A stretch of DNA of 64,000 nucleotides, taken from the NCBI GenBank assembly GCA_949592205.1, contig CATIUR010000003.1, positions 149,481,259 through 149,545,258 on the forward strand. The letters run 5' to 3'. This DNA is from Helichrysum umbraculigerum. Its lineage: Eukaryota > Streptophyta > Magnoliopsida > Asterales > Asteraceae. Below, one piece after another: positions 12,143-24,199 of this stretch. Under the pieces are notes generated by a model that saw only the letters and a program-made list of their open reading frames with translations, made no database searches and was not told the origin of the DNA. Made by a program: the position numbers and the translations under genes. Every line of letters begins with the position of its first letter. Within the stretch, counting starts at the first letter, position 1.

Positions 12143-12852
12143 TACTAAGTAAAGAAGAAAGATCATGCAAAAGGTTTTGCATTTTGGTGGTTAAACCCTG
12201 TTTTGTTTAGTTTGATGACTTCATTATCTTATTCAGATCTTGAAAAGATTCAAGAATTACCTGTAGTTCATATAAGTTTCATGATTCATAAACATGTAAA
12301 AGCCCATGCTGCTATTATTATTATCAATTAAATAAAGGTTCATGAGTGGTGGGACTAACCTTTTTAAGTATGCTTATGATGTCTCCTACAATGTCCTATA
12401 CACCTTTTTGCTTGCTTGTCTCTGTTTCTTTAGTATACGTAGTGTCTTGGAATTTTTTTTAAGGCTTTATATAACTGTAAATACGTGTACAATCTCTCCT
12501 TTTTGCATACGTAGTGTCTTGCATTTTAATCTTTTTGCAGCCTATTCTTGTTTAATCTCACCTTGAATGATTCACTTAGAATTGGTCTTTAATGCTTAGT
12601 CACTCAATACAAATAGAACCGTGTTTGCAGTGTTTCAGATGACATTAACCATCAATTAATTAATGATAATAAATCAGTAATACAAGGTGTTATGATTGAA
12701 TACCTAGGAACAAACTTTTCAATGGAAAATGAAAGAATTAGAACTTAACAATAAAGATACACACAAACAATAATCATAATAAATGGAGCATTAGACGAAG
12801 CTAAACAATCACACGTGAATTAATAAAGTTTTACATTTGAATCTTAGTTAGT
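12143..12852. other. Intergenic region between germin-like genes 2 and 3
   Basis: This is the promoter side of gene 2 and the 3' flank of gene 3. The open frame at 12342-12566 has no recognisable domain. No element ends were seen. Confidence 0.4.
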
Positions 12853-13669
12853 CTAGAACTTTGCTTGTAGCTCATCCACCAAGCTCTTATCCACTTGGAA
12901 TGCTCTTGCTAAAATATCACTTGGAATTGGAGGAGTTGCGCCGAAAACAGCGTTTGCAATTGTTATGGCACCTGGATTTTGACTGCTCAATGCAGCAATA
13001 GCCACTGCGTATCCATTACCGACATTGCGTTGGAAATGAACAAGTCCAACTGGGAACACGAAAACGTCACCCTTTTGGAGTACCTTGGAGATAAAACGGT
13101 TATCAGGGTTGGATGTCACGAATCCAACTTGTAGAGTCCCTTCAAGTACGGTTAGGATCTCAGTGGCTCGTGGGTGAGTGTGAGGAGGATTGAGTCCCCA
13201 TGGTGCGTAGTCAATCCGAACCATGGAGATTCCCAAAGTGTTTAAACCAGGTAACTGAGTCGCAAAGACAGGGGTCACCTTTGATCCCACAGCATTTGAT
13301 GTGTTACCCCTGAGGTGGAGCCCACTAAAGAAGAAATCCTCTGCTTGAACTTGCATCGGGTTCTTACATGCTACACCATTTACTTTCACTGCATATGAAA
13401 CATGATCTATTATTACATCAAACACATTCACTAGATAGTTTAATCTTAGTACTGAAGGCTTTAATGAAATAAATAAATAAATAAATTACACTAAAAAACA
13501 TAGAAGATTACAGATCTTTACTAATGAATAATTTTGTTAACGAAAATACTATACCTGCGCTATTGTGGTCGGCTACACAAAAATCTTGAAGGGGTGCAGG
13601 CTCATAGGCTAGGGCAAGGCAACCCAAAGTTAGAGCTAAAATGCCCAATAGGATGAGTTTGTTCGACAT
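12853..13669 (-). CDS. Germin-like protein, gene 3 of the cluster (two exons)
   Basis: Exon 1 (13669 to 13555) encodes a signal peptide ending near LALA and then YEPAPLQDFCVADHNSA. A 166-bp GT-AG intron (13554 to 13389) separates it from exon 2 (13388 to 12853), and the phase-1 junction gives VKVNGVACKNP. The product is 216 aa, with QLPGLNTLGISM, PPHTHPRATEI and GDVFVFPVGLVHFQRNVG, so the cupin metal ligands are complete. It is by far the closest paralogue of the broken gene at 24839-25956: much of exon 2 and the exon 1 start are nearly identical, so the pair arose by recent duplication. A TATA box lies about 75 bp upstream. Confidence 0.93.
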
Positions 13670-13740
13670 TGCTTTTGATTTTCAGAATAGGAACACAGAT
13701 GCTATATTATTTTTTTCTGGTGAGAAGCTGCTTTGTTGCT

Positions 13741-13754
13741 CCATATATATATAG
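13741..13754 (-). promoter_or_regulatory. TATA box of germin-like gene 3
   Basis: The minus strand reads CTATATATATATGG about 75 bp upstream of the ATG. The equivalent box is conserved upstream of the fourth germin-like copy at 26033. Confidence 0.6.
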
Positions 13755-14093
13755 AGGTAATTAGCATAGTTATTAAATATATTGTTTGCTGTAAGTTTTC
13801 TGTGTGTCTTCTCCATATTAAAAACTATTATCATTATGCATTGCCGTCCAACGCATATTATGCACTGCGTGTACAGAGTTATATCATTTGAGTATTGTTA
13901 GAGTTCATCTTGATAAGGAAGTGGTCAGCCGGCTTTTGAACATTTAGTATTCTTTTGCAGGGCCAAGAATTGGTCAATCTCAATTCTGATGTGTAAAAGC
14001 ACAAAATTGTCTGCTATATCACCTTAAATTGCTAGTGACTTGGAACTTGACATGAGTAGCATCTTCGGGGTGGATGTGTTGGAATTTGTTGAT
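13755..14093 (-). promoter_or_regulatory. Upstream region of germin-like gene 3, conserved with gene 4
   Basis: Blocks at about 13840-13985 (attgccgtccaacgc, agccggct, gccaagaattggtcaa) recur at about 30116-30280, where they are the displaced distal promoter of the fourth germin-like copy. This makes the region an empty-site reference for the MULE-like insertion at 26145-30087. Confidence 0.6.
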
Positions 14094-14098
14094 CGATA
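14094..14098. repeat. Target-site duplication CGATA, left
   Basis: CGATA immediately precedes the first LTR and is repeated right after the third LTR at 23512-23516. The whole three-LTR unit therefore sits inside one target duplication. Confidence 0.85.
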
Positions 14099-14350
14099 TG
14101 TTGAAACTAAACAAATAGATGGAGAGTATTTTGAGGGACACAAGACTGATTTCACTTCTCACCGATTGCTTTTCATTCATGAGATTACATACTTATATAG
14201 GAAAAACTGATACATTCAAAAGTCACTCTTAACTTCATAATAAAGAAAACATTTATTCAAAGGAACTAGAAAAGTCCATGATTTATTTAGGTGACTGTTT
14301 TCCTTCTACTGGAATTTATCAACCGACTTAATTAAGTTTTATTCTTAACA
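14099..14350 (-). repeat. Copia LTR 1
   Basis: This 252-bp copy differs from LTRs 2 and 3 at about three positions (for example ctcaccgatt versus ctcactgatt). It is the 3' LTR of the short copy. Confidence 0.9.
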
Positions 14351-15998
14351 CCCCTCCTTAAACTTAATTCTCTTCCGTCCTTCATCCCGATCATCCTTTT
14401 GCAATTCTCGAGCAGCTTTGTTGGTAGTGGTTTGGTGAACATATCAGCAACTTGATCACGACTAGCAACATGAACCATTTTCACACTTCCTTTCTTCACG
14501 TGATCTCGAATAAAATGAAAACGCATGTCAATGTGTTTACTCCTTTCATGGTTCACTGGATTTTTCGCCAACTCGATAGCTGATTTGTTATCAACACGAA
14601 TCTCAGTTGCTTCGTGTTGTTCATTACCCATCTCACATAGCAGATTCCTCAACCAAATTGCATGACTCACACACCAAGATGCTGCTACATATTCTGCCTC
14701 ACAGGTCGAGAGTGTCACAATTGGTTGCTTTTTCGACACCAACATAAAATACATAACCAGATGTGCTTTTTCGATCATCTATATCACCACACCAATCACT
14801 ATCAGAGTAACCCACCAGCTTGTATGTTTCACTCTGAGTGTACAACAATCCGAGTGTCTCAGTTCCACGGATATAACGTATAATTCTCTTCAATGCCTTC
14901 CAATGTGACTACTTCGGCTGTTCCATGAATCGACTCATTTTCGGTATTGCTGTTATTGTTGGCCATCAAAAGAAACCCGTCTTTTGACTCATCTTTGCTC
15001 ACCAAGTTTATGTTTTCCTCCACCTTCTTCTCAGCATAACAATCTCTAGCAAAATGCCCATTCTTACCACAATTGTAACACTTCTCGGATCTGCAATCAC
15101 TCGCGTAGTGACCATACTTGCCACACGTGTTGCACTCAATGTTATAGTGACCTGACCGGCCACCTCTCCCACGACCTCGACCTCTACCTCGCCAATTTTG
15201 TTGGCCATGTTGTACCTTGTCATCAGAGTAACTATCTTGACTGCGACCTCGACCACCACGATCATTACCACGATCTCCACGGCCACGGCCTCTACCACGA
15301 GAGCTTTGAGATAAAAGTACTTTTTCATCTTTAATAGACGCCTTAGTTTGGAGAGCTTCTTTAAGTGTTTCTGACTTCTTTTTCTTCTTTCTTTGCTCAT
15401 GTGCCTCGAGAGACCCAACAAGCTCATCAATCGTTAGAGCAGTAAGATCCTTTGACTCTTCAATGGCACACACAACGTTTTCAAAACCATCTGTCAACGA
15501 TCTCAGTATCTTCTCTACAACTCGGGCATCTGTTATCTCCTCTCCGTTGCACCTTAGTTGATTCACAACAACCAGCACACGTGTAATATAGTCAGAAACG
15601 CCTTCTGACTCCTTCATCTTCATGCCTTCCAACTCACCACGAAGAGTTTGGAGGCGCACTTGCTTTATTCGATCTGCTCCTTTGAATACTCTCTCGAGTA
15701 TGTCCCATGACTCTTTAGAGGTTGTTGCCCCAGCAATCTTCTCGAATCCCGACTCATCTACTGCTTGAAACAAGAAGTAGAGAGCAGTTTTATCTTTCAT
15801 ACGCATCTCTTTTATCTCCTTTTGTTGGGTTGTTGTCATCTCTCCAGTAACTTGAGGCTCTATTAAGCCATTTTCAACTAACTCCCATGCATCATGCGCA
15901 CCGAGCAACGCATGCATTTGAACATTCCAATTATCATAATTCGACTTCGTGAGTCGTGGCAGCGGCATCTGCCCTAGTGATGTACTTCTGGAATTCAT
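14332..15998 (-). pseudogene. Deleted Copia gag-RNase H remnant (short copy)
   Basis: From 15998 the frame encodes a Copia gag, with LTKSNYDNWNVQMHALLG near the start, an RG-rich stretch and two zinc knuckles (CNTCGKYGHYASDC and CYNCGKNGHFARDC). At 14937-14928 the gag sequence jumps directly into RT/RNase H sequence within the shared 10-mer AATCGACTCA. About 5.3 kb of the long-copy layout is missing, including protease, integrase and most of RT. A further 20-bp deletion at 14740/14741 breaks the RNase H frame between VFYVG and VSKKQ. Gag itself could still be made. Its second knuckle retains the last Cys, which is lost in the long copy. Confidence 0.85.
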
Positions 15999-16017
15999 AT
16001 TGGCTTTGATACCAATT

Positions 16018-16269
16018 TGTTGAAACTAAACAAATAGATGGAGAGTATTTTGAGGGACACAAGACTGATTTCACTTCTCACTGATTGCTTTTCATTCATG
16101 AGATTACATACTTATATAGGAAAAACTGATACATTCAAAAGTCACTCTTAACTTCATAATAAAGAAAACATTTATTCAAAGGAACTAGAAAAGTCCATGA
16201 TTTATTTAGGTGACTGTTTTCCTTCTGCTGGAATTTATCAACTGACTTAATTAAGTTTTATTCTTAACA
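16018..16269 (-). repeat. Copia LTR 2 (shared between the two copies)
   Basis: By eye this 252-bp LTR is identical to LTR 3. A primer-binding site lies at 16002-16014 on its left and a polypurine run (AAGGAGGGG on the minus strand) on its right, so it serves both internal regions. Confidence 0.9.
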
Positions 16270-17756
16270 CCCCTCCTTAAACTTAATTCTCTTCCGTCCT
16301 TCATCCCGATCATCCTTTTGCAATTCTCGAGCAGCTTTGTTGGTAGTGGTTTGGTGAACATATCAGCAACTTGATCACGACTAGCAACATGAACCATTTT
16401 CACACTTCCTTTCTTCACGTGATCTCGAATAAAATGAAAACGCATGTCAATGTGTTTACTCCTTTCATGGTTCACTGGATTTTTCGCCAACTCGATAGCT
16501 GATTTGTTATCAACACGAATCTCAGTTGCTTCGTGTTGTTCATTACCCATCTCACATAGCAGATTCCTCAACCAAATTGCATGACTCACACACCAAGATG
16601 CTGCTACATATTCTGCCTCACAGGTCGAGAGTGTCACAATTGGTTGCTTTTTCGACACCCATGTAAATGCCATGTCCCCAACATAAAATACATAACCAGA
16701 TGTGCTTTTTCGATCATCTATATCACCACACCAATCACTATCAGAGTAACCCACCAGCTTGTATGTTTCACTCTGAGTGTACAACAATCCGAGTGTCTCA
16801 GTTCCACGGATATAACGTATAATTCTCTTCAATGCCTTCCAATGTGACTACTTCGACTGTTCCATGAATCGACTCACTATTCCAACACTTAAAGAAATGT
16901 CAGGCCTTGTACATGTGAGATAACGAAGACTTCCCACCAAACTGCGATATAAGCTCGCATCAACTCGATCGCCTCCATCAAATTTTGAAAATTTAATGCC
17001 TGGTTCCATTGGTGTAGGTACTGGATTGCAATATGTCATCTTAGCTTTCTTCAAAACTTCCTTTGCGTATGCTTCTTGTGATACAAAAATGCCAGATTCT
17101 CCTTGCGAAATTTCAAGACCAAGAAAATACTTCATTAGTCCCAAATCTGTCATTTCAAACTCACGGGTCATCTCTTCTTTAAAATTTGTAATCATCTTCT
17201 CATTATTTCCTGTGAATATGAGGTCATCAACATAAATAGCAACAAGTAGCAAATTTCCATCATTCTTCTTCACATAAAGAGCAGGCTCATAAGGACATTG
17301 CTCAAATCCATTTTCTTTAAAATATGTATCAATACGAGTGTTCCAAGCTCTCGGAGCCTGTTTCAACCCGTATAGAGCCTTATTTAATTTCAGCACTTTC
17401 TTATCATCTTTTGTTTTCATGTAACCGGGTGGTTGTTCAACATACACATCTTCTTCAAGGACACCATTCAAGAACGCTGACTTGACGTCCATTTGAAATA
17501 CTGACCATTTAGATTGAGCTGCTTGAGCAAGAAGAAGTCTTATTGTTTCCATCCTTGTGACAGGAGCGAACACCTCATCATAATCGATACCCGTTTTTTG
17601 TCTATATCCCTTCACAACAAGCCGCGCCTTGTACCTTTCAATCTCACCTTGAGTGTTCATTTTCTTCTTGTATACCCACTTTAATCCAATGGGCTGACAT
17701 CCCTTTGGCAATTCTACTAATTCCCAAGTTTTGTTTCGCTCGATAGCCTTAATTTA

Positions 17757-18246
17757 TGTTGAGTATGTGAATATCGAACAATATATAAAACGCAATGGAA
17801 ATTAAATGGCTAGCTTACATCATCTCACGTGACTCAAATTAATTGGTATGTGAATGGTCACGTGATAGACTCCATTTTGGTAAGAGAATCAAGTTTGGCC
17901 GACATATTTCTTTCGAGACACGAAATTGCTTGCGGCTACAATTCGGCTTTTACTCTATTGATATTTCACGATTAATATATATATTGTAACCCTATTATTG
18001 TATAAACTTGAGCCACCAAAATAATAAGGAAGAACTCTCTCGGTTTGGCCCCGTGGACTAAACCAATCTTCAAGTTGGAGATTGGACATAACCACGTTAA
18101 ATCCTTGTGTCGTTTACTTTCTCACATCATATTTATTTATCTTGTTTTCTTGTTAATTGCTTTGCTAGCGATTTGGTTATTCGTTTATTGTTGTGGGTAC
18201 AATTATGTTTAATTGTGCGCGTTGTTTGGGTCCTAAATTCCTAACA
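17757..18246 (+). repeat. 5' LTR of the nested element
   Basis: 490 bp, TG...CA ends. A TATA-like run (taatatatatattg) lies near 17970. Confidence 0.85.
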
Positions 18247-18248
18247 AC

Positions 18249-18260
18249 TGGTATCAGAGC
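18249..18260 (+). other. Primer-binding site of the nested element
   Basis: TGGTATCAGAGC, complementary to the 3' end of initiator Met tRNA, lies two bases after the 5' LTR. Confidence 0.8.
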
Positions 18261-20156
18261 TCTAGGTTGAGCGATTGGGAACAATAGCGGATGAAAGCAC
18301 GATCAAGATGGATTGTTGATGGTTAGGGTTTTACTGAAGGATGGAGAGCTAGGGTTATTATGGCCAGATAATCATAGTGGATCTAGATTCGGTTGAAGAT
18401 AATCATCGAGGGGAATGATTGAAAATGATGCGGTTTTAGGATTTGTTTGCAACATGTGATCGAGATCGATAGGCTCGTTTTTGTGTTAGATCGCGACGAA
18501 CTCGAAGAGTTGTTTTCCGGATTGAACAAGATTAGGGTTTTTATCTGGTGGGTTGTGACGTGACGACATGGCAGAAGGCCGGTTACGTTATGACAGTGAT
18601 TGTTCGCGGTGGTAATGGAGTCGGTGATTGGGTTTCGATTGGTGGTTTGTTGCGGAGAGAGATTTTGGGATCCGGGTTTTGGATTCGAGTTTATCATTCT
18701 TTGCGATCCCGTGCAAAAGAATAGATAAACGTTATCAAACTTAGGGTTTGATGTTGCGAGTGTAGGGATGTGATGTCTCGGAAACTTCATTGATACAGAC
18801 TAGGTTATTCAAAGATGTGAGGTTTGTTACGGTGCTCAAGAGGATGGTTTCTCGGTTGGGTAGATGGGTAATAAACGGTACCACATCCGTTTTGGTAATC
18901 GACGGGTGTCAGAGGGAGTTTTGTTATTTCTCGCAGGTTGAAACGGGAGATCATGTTTTTGGTCGAATATTCCATGTTCTTGGAATGATTAGGCGGGTTG
19001 GAGCTACTACTCTTGAAGATATTGGTTGTAGAAGATGTCGGATAGAACGCGTTCGACTGGGCTCGGGTATTGGTTGATATTTGGTTCAACGATAGAGCGA
19101 TTCTTCTTGAGGAATCAATTGGAAATCTTCAACTGGGTTCGAGGCGGATAACCGTGTAAGTCCTAATGTTTGAGCTTTCAGATATTGTTGAGAGTGTCGG
19201 AAACTCTTGGGAGTTTGGTAACCGATGGAAGTATCGAAGCTAGTGGGAGTTTGACTACTAGTAGGAGCTTTAGAGATTGGTGTGCAACTATTGGATCTCA
19301 GTTTCTACGGGTTTAGTTTGCGAATTCCGGGTAACACTAGATCGTTCAGATCTTTGTTTTTTTCACTCTCCAATGGCAAAGAAATTTGCGACTGACCGTG
19401 GGTGATGAACCAGAGTCTTCTTAGATAGCCGCGATTGTTATTTAATTCGTACAGTGGGAGCGGGCTGAGGGGGAGAAGATGTGCTCATTGAAATCGTAGC
19501 TACGTTTTGGGTCGGTGTACCAGCGGGAAAGCGAATGGTGAAGAAGTAGATTTCAAGGTTGTGATTGCGTTCTCACGGGTAAACCTTGATGATGATCTAC
19601 AGGTTTGTTCTATCGGCGATTTTCAGATTGCTAGGAAGGAAAATCGGATGGACGAAATTCTGTACGAGTTGGTCGTTGACATGTCAGTGGCAGGATCCGA
19701 TGTGGCTGAAATCGACGAGTTGAAGATATGGGTATCTCTTGATAGAATCTTGTGGTTGAAGTCGTTGCACACTTCAACGCATCTTCTTGGGCTAGAAGAT
19801 GGTGGTGCGGATAACCGGAGAGTGGTCCCAGTTTAGTAGTGGTGTTCAGTTAGCTTTGTATATCGAAAGTCTTCCGATTCTGTGAGATCGAGCAAGCGTG
19901 TCCTGGATGGTTTCCGGCGGTATAGGTTAGAGCTAAGAACAAGGTGTTGCTAAAAGGGCGTCAAAGGTGTTGGCTTATTCCTGGTTTCAATACGTGTAGT
20001 TGAAGAGCCTTTTATCGAAAGTCTATCTAACTCGAGTTTAGTTAGTGTGCGTGTCCCAATTGGCATTGGCGGTATGGAGAGGTGGATTCGACTTGGTTGA
20101 AAGGGAATATTTGAGGGTTTAATAATTTGGGTTTGTCCGATCTTCAAGTGGGAGAT

Positions 20157-20646
20157 TGTTGAGTATGTGAATATCGAACAATATATAAAACGCAATGGAA
20201 ATTAAATGGCTAGCTTACATCATCTCACGTGACTCAAATTAATTGGTATGTGAGTGGTCACGTGATAGACTCCATTTTGGTAAGAGAATCAAGTTTGGCC
20301 GACATATTTCTTTCGAGACACGAAATTGCTTGCGGCTACAATTCGGCTTTTACTCTATTGATATTTCACGATTAATATATATATTGTAACCCTATTATTG
20401 TATAAACTTGAGCCACCAAAATAATAAGGAAGAACTCTTTCGGTTTGGCCCCGTGGACTAAACCAATTTTCAAGTTGGAGATTGGACATAACCACGTTAA
20501 ATCCTTGTGTCGTTTACTTTCTCGCATCATATTTATTTATCTTGTTTGCTTGTTAATTGCTTTGCTAGCGATTTGGTTATTCGTTTATTGTTGTGGGTAC
20601 AATTATGTTTAATTGTGCGCGTTGTTTGGGTCCTAAATTCCTAACA
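20157..20646 (+). repeat. 3' LTR of the nested element
   Basis: 490 bp, preceded by the polypurine run at 20146-20156. Confidence 0.85.
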
Positions 20647-23243
20647 ATTTCTTCATCCATTGCTGACTGCCAATTTTTGTTTCTCACTGCTTCTTCAAAA
20701 CTTATGTTTTCAGTACCTACCATAAGACACAAAAGATGCATCTCAGTTGTTGATTCATACAAATCTTGCAAGCTTCGCATTCTTGGTTGCCTCGGTTCGT
20801 CTTCATCATCACTGTTTTGTACACTTTCTGATGTATTTGGCAGATTTGTTGTAGGTATCGTGATCAGAGTTTCGTCTTCGATGACTGTTAATTTATTCCA
20901 GTCCCATTCACTTGCCTCATCAACAATCACGTCTCGACTCACCATGACCGTCTTATTTATTGGGTCAAGTAGTTTATAGCCTTTTGTCTTTTCATCATAT
21001 CCAATGAAAACAAACTTCTTGCTTTTGTCCTCCAACTTGGTTCGTTTCTGATCTGGAACATGTGCATAAGCAACACTCCCGAATACCTTGAAGTGTGAAA
21101 CCGTCGGCTTTTGACCACTCCAAGCCTCTTGTGGGGTTTTATCTTCTAACTTTGCGTGAGGGTATCTATTTTGAACATAAATGGCACACTGCACAGCTTC
21201 TGCCCAGAATTCTTTAGGCATTCTCTTACTATTGAGCATTGATCGGACCATGTCAAGAATAGTCCTGTTTTTTCATTCGGCCACACCATTCTGTTGCGGA
21301 GAATACGGTGCTGTTAAGAATCTTCTTATGCCCTGTTCTTCACAGAATTTCATGAAATTTTTAGAGATGTACTCGCCCCCTCGGTCTGATCGTAGGGCCT
21401 GAATAAAGTTACCTGTCATCTTCTCCACCATGGCTTTGAATATTTTGAACATCTCGAACGCCTCAGATTTTTCTTTTATGAAATACACCCATGTCTTTCT
21501 TGAAAAATCATCTATAAATGTGATGAAATATCGTTTCCCGCTGAAAGATTTAGGAGAAATTGGCCCGCATATATCAGTGTGTACAAGCTCGAGTAGTTTT
21601 GTAGCCCGATATTCAGCCACTTTTGGAAAGGAACTTCTTGCTTGCTTACTAATCACACATTCTTCACAAAGTTTACCATCATAATCCATATTCGGTAGCC
21701 CGTGCACCATGTCCTTCTTTGCTAATTCTTTAAGACCACCAGGATGTAGGTGACCAAAACGCAAGTGCCACAATGAAGCTTTATTATCTGTTTCAACTTG
21801 TAAACATTTCTCTTGTACACTTGTCAAATTCAATTTGTACATTCTGTTTTTCTCCATCTCAACTTTTGCTACACGTCTTCCTTTCCTGTCTTTTAATTGT
21901 AGCATCTGACCTTTCATGTGAACCGAGTATCCTCGTTCCATAAGCTGTCCCAAACTTAGAATATTGCTCTTAAGGTCAGGTACAAAGTAGACATTTTCAA
22001 TTCTTCCTTTGATGCCATCCTTATTAAAAAAACAGATAGTACCTTTGCCTTTTACACGTACTTTAGATGCATCTCCAAATGATACATGCCCATCCTTTAC
22101 ATCAACGAGTTCCTTGAACAAGTGCTTGTACCCACACATGTGGTTGCTGGCACCGGTGTCGAGATACCAAATCGACTCATTTTCGGTATTGCTGTTATTG
22201 TTGGCCATCAAAAGAAACCCGTCTTTTGACTCATCTTTGCTCACCAAGTTTATGTTTTCCTCCACCTTCTTCTCAGCATAAAAATCTCTAGCAAAATGCC
22301 CATTCTTACCACAATTGTAACACTTCTCGGATCTGCAATCACTCGCGTAGTGACCATACTTGCCACACGTGTTGCACTCAATGTTATAGTGACCTGACCG
22401 GCCACCTCTCCCACGACCTCGACCTCTACCTCGCCAATTTTGTTGGCCATGTTGTACCTTGTCATCAGAGTAACTATCTTGACTGCGACCTCGACCACCA
22501 CGATCATTACCACGACCTCCACGGCCACGGCCTCTACCACGAGAGCTTTGAGATAAGAGTACTTTTTCATCTTTGATAGACGCCTTAGTTTGGAGAGCTT
22601 CTTTAAGTGTTTCTGACTTCTTTTTCTTCTTTCTTTGCTCATGTGCCTCGAGAGACCCAACAAGCTCATCAATCGTTAGAGCAGTAAGATCCTTTGACTC
22701 TTCAATGGCACACACAACGTTTTCAAAACCATCTGTCAACGATCTCAGTATCTTCTCTACAACTCGGGCATCTGTTATCTCCTCTCCGTTGCGCCTTAGT
22801 TGATTCACAACAACCAGCACACGTGTAATATAGTCAGAAACGCCTTCTGACTCCTTCATCTTCATGCCTTCCAACTCACCACGAAGAGTTTGGAGGCGCA
22901 CTTGCTTTATTCGATCTGCTCCTTTGAATACTCTCTCGAGTATGTCCCATGCCTCTTTAGAGGTTGTTGCCCCAGCAATCTCTTCGAATCCCGACTCATC
23001 TACTGCTTGAAACAAGAAGTAGAGAGCAGTTTTATCTTTCATACGCATCTCTTTTATCGCCTTTTGTTGGGTTGTTGTCATCTCTCCAGTAACTTGAGGC
23101 TCTATTAAGCCATTTTCAACTAACTCCCATGCATCATGCGCACCGAGCAACGCATGCATTTGAACATTCCAATTATCATAATTCGACTTCGTGAGTCGTG
23201 GCAGCGGCATCTGCCCTAGTGATGTACTTCTGGAATTCATATT

Positions 23244-23256
23244 GGCTTTGATACCA
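23244..23256 (-). other. Primer-binding site of the three-LTR Copia
   Basis: The minus strand reads TGGTATCAAAGCC just inside LTR 3. A second copy lies at 16002-16014 next to LTR 2. Confidence 0.75.
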
Positions 23257-23259
23257 ATT

Positions 23260-23511
23260 TGTTGAAACTAAACAAATAGATGGAGAGTATTTTGAGGGAC
23301 ACAAGACTGATTTCACTTCTCACTGATTGCTTTTCATTCATGAGATTACATACTTATATAGGAAAAACTGATACATTCAAAAGTCACTCTTAACTTCATA
23401 ATAAAGAAAACATTTATTCAAAGGAACTAGAAAAGTCCATGATTTATTTAGGTGACTGTTTTCCTTCTGCTGGAATTTATCAACTGACTTAATTAAGTTT
23501 TATTCTTAACA
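23260..23511 (-). repeat. Copia LTR 3 (5' LTR of the long copy)
   Basis: 252 bp; followed by the CGATA duplication at 23512-23516. Confidence 0.9.
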
Positions 23512-23667
23512 CGATATGCACGTGATTAATGAAAATCAACGCTTTCAAGTGATTACATTATAACATGATATAACAATATTATCAATAAATGTCACAACAC
23601 CCTATTCTTTATAAATATACTTAAACAACATGAACACAAAGCATGATCATCTGACTAGTATTCTTGG

Positions 23668-23947
23668 CAATGTTTTTAAAACCGAAAACCAACTCGGACA
23701 GTTTTGCCCTCCGGTTCCGGTCGAACCGGTCCAACCGGCGGCCCAAAACCGGTGAAAACCGGCCCAAATTAAAAAAAAACAATTAAAAACCGGTCAAAAC
23801 CTGCCAAAACCGGACAAAACCGGATTGGACCGCCGGTCCGTTGACCAGTCAAACCAGGCCCAGAACCAGTTCCATCCCGGCTGAAACCTCAATTTTTCCA
23901 GTTCAACCGGTCAGATCGGACCGAGTGAACCTGTTTTCAAAACATTG
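23668..23947. mobile_element. hAT-like MITE rich in CCGGTT words
   Basis: Inverted ends CAATGTTTTTAAAAC and, in reverse complement, CAATGTTTTGAAAAC are flanked by the perfect 8-bp direct repeat ATTCTTGG (23660-23667 and 23948-23955). The interior is made of CCGGTT/AACCGG words. A relative truncated on its right lies at 37856-38092. Confidence 0.8.
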
Positions 23948-24199
23948 ATTCTTGGACTTGAAAGCAATGGCAAAAGTTGGTGGGACCTATTTTAGGTACA
24001 AGTATGTTATGAGTTAGATAATTAGGTACATCCATCCAACAGACAATCTTTTGTGCACAAAAATTGTTTTCTTCTATTACGTGGATACCTATATGTAGAA
24101 CAGACTAGTAAGCTTATTATAAGATCAATCTAAATTCTGCTTTCTATCGCTCTTTCTCTTACAACGAACATATGGTAAGTGTTTTGGACTTAAAGGTAT

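Larger units (their letters stand above)
17757..20646 (+). mobile_element. Nested non-autonomous Copia-like LTR element
   Basis: Two 490-bp LTRs (17757-18246 and 20157-20646) start TGTTGAGTATG and end CCTAACA. They differ at about five positions. Just inside the left LTR is TGGTATCAGAGC (18249-18260), an initiator Met tRNA primer site. Just before the right LTR is AAGTGGGAGAT, a polypurine tract. The 1.9-kb internal region has no gag or pol; its short frames show no domain. ATTTA/ATTTC on the two sides is a near-perfect target duplication. The element lies in the opposite orientation inside the host Copia pol. Confidence 0.87.
16251..23240 (-). pseudogene. Copia gag-pol, interrupted and mutated (long copy)
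   Basis: The polyprotein runs from 23240. Gag (RG-rich, knuckle CNTCGKYGHYASDC) is followed by protease (LDTGASNHMCG), integrase (HLRFGHLHPGG, then CEECVISKQ, and a DDE core ending SPQQNGVAE), RT (QMDVKSAFLNG, IYVDDLIFTG) and RNase H. Breaks: a TGA at 21273-21275 in integrase; insertion of the nested element 17757-20646 just after a MDEEI stretch; and a TAG at 16848-16850 after FMEQSK in RT. The second zinc knuckle has Phe in place of its last Cys (GHFARDF). The frame ends inside the 3' LTR and runs through the polypurine tract. The same TAG lies at the equivalent place in the short copy, so it predates their split. Confidence 0.88.
14099..23511 (-). mobile_element. Copia element with three LTRs (short copy plus long copy)
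   Basis: Three 252-bp LTRs starting TGTTGAAACTAAAC and ending TTCTTAACA lie at 14099-14350, 16018-16269 and 23260-23511. They enclose a short internal region (14351-16017) and a long one (16270-23259). Each right-hand LTR (16018 and 23260) has a primer-binding site just inside it, reading TGGTATCAAAGCC on the minus strand (initiator Met tRNA type). The long region encodes gag, protease, integrase, RT and RNase H but has two stops and a nested insertion. The short region is a deletion derivative. A single CGATA duplication flanks the whole unit. Confidence 0.9.

Noticed and set aside
14662..14883. Plus-strand frames over the Copia RNase H and gag parts
   Set aside because: Shadows of minus-strand coding sequence; the same holds at 16581-16847, 16996-17235, 20593-20979 and 22009-22281.
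18383..19836. Frames in the nested Copia-like element as gag
   Set aside because: No zinc knuckle, gag or pol motif; the frames lie on both strands with no common domain.
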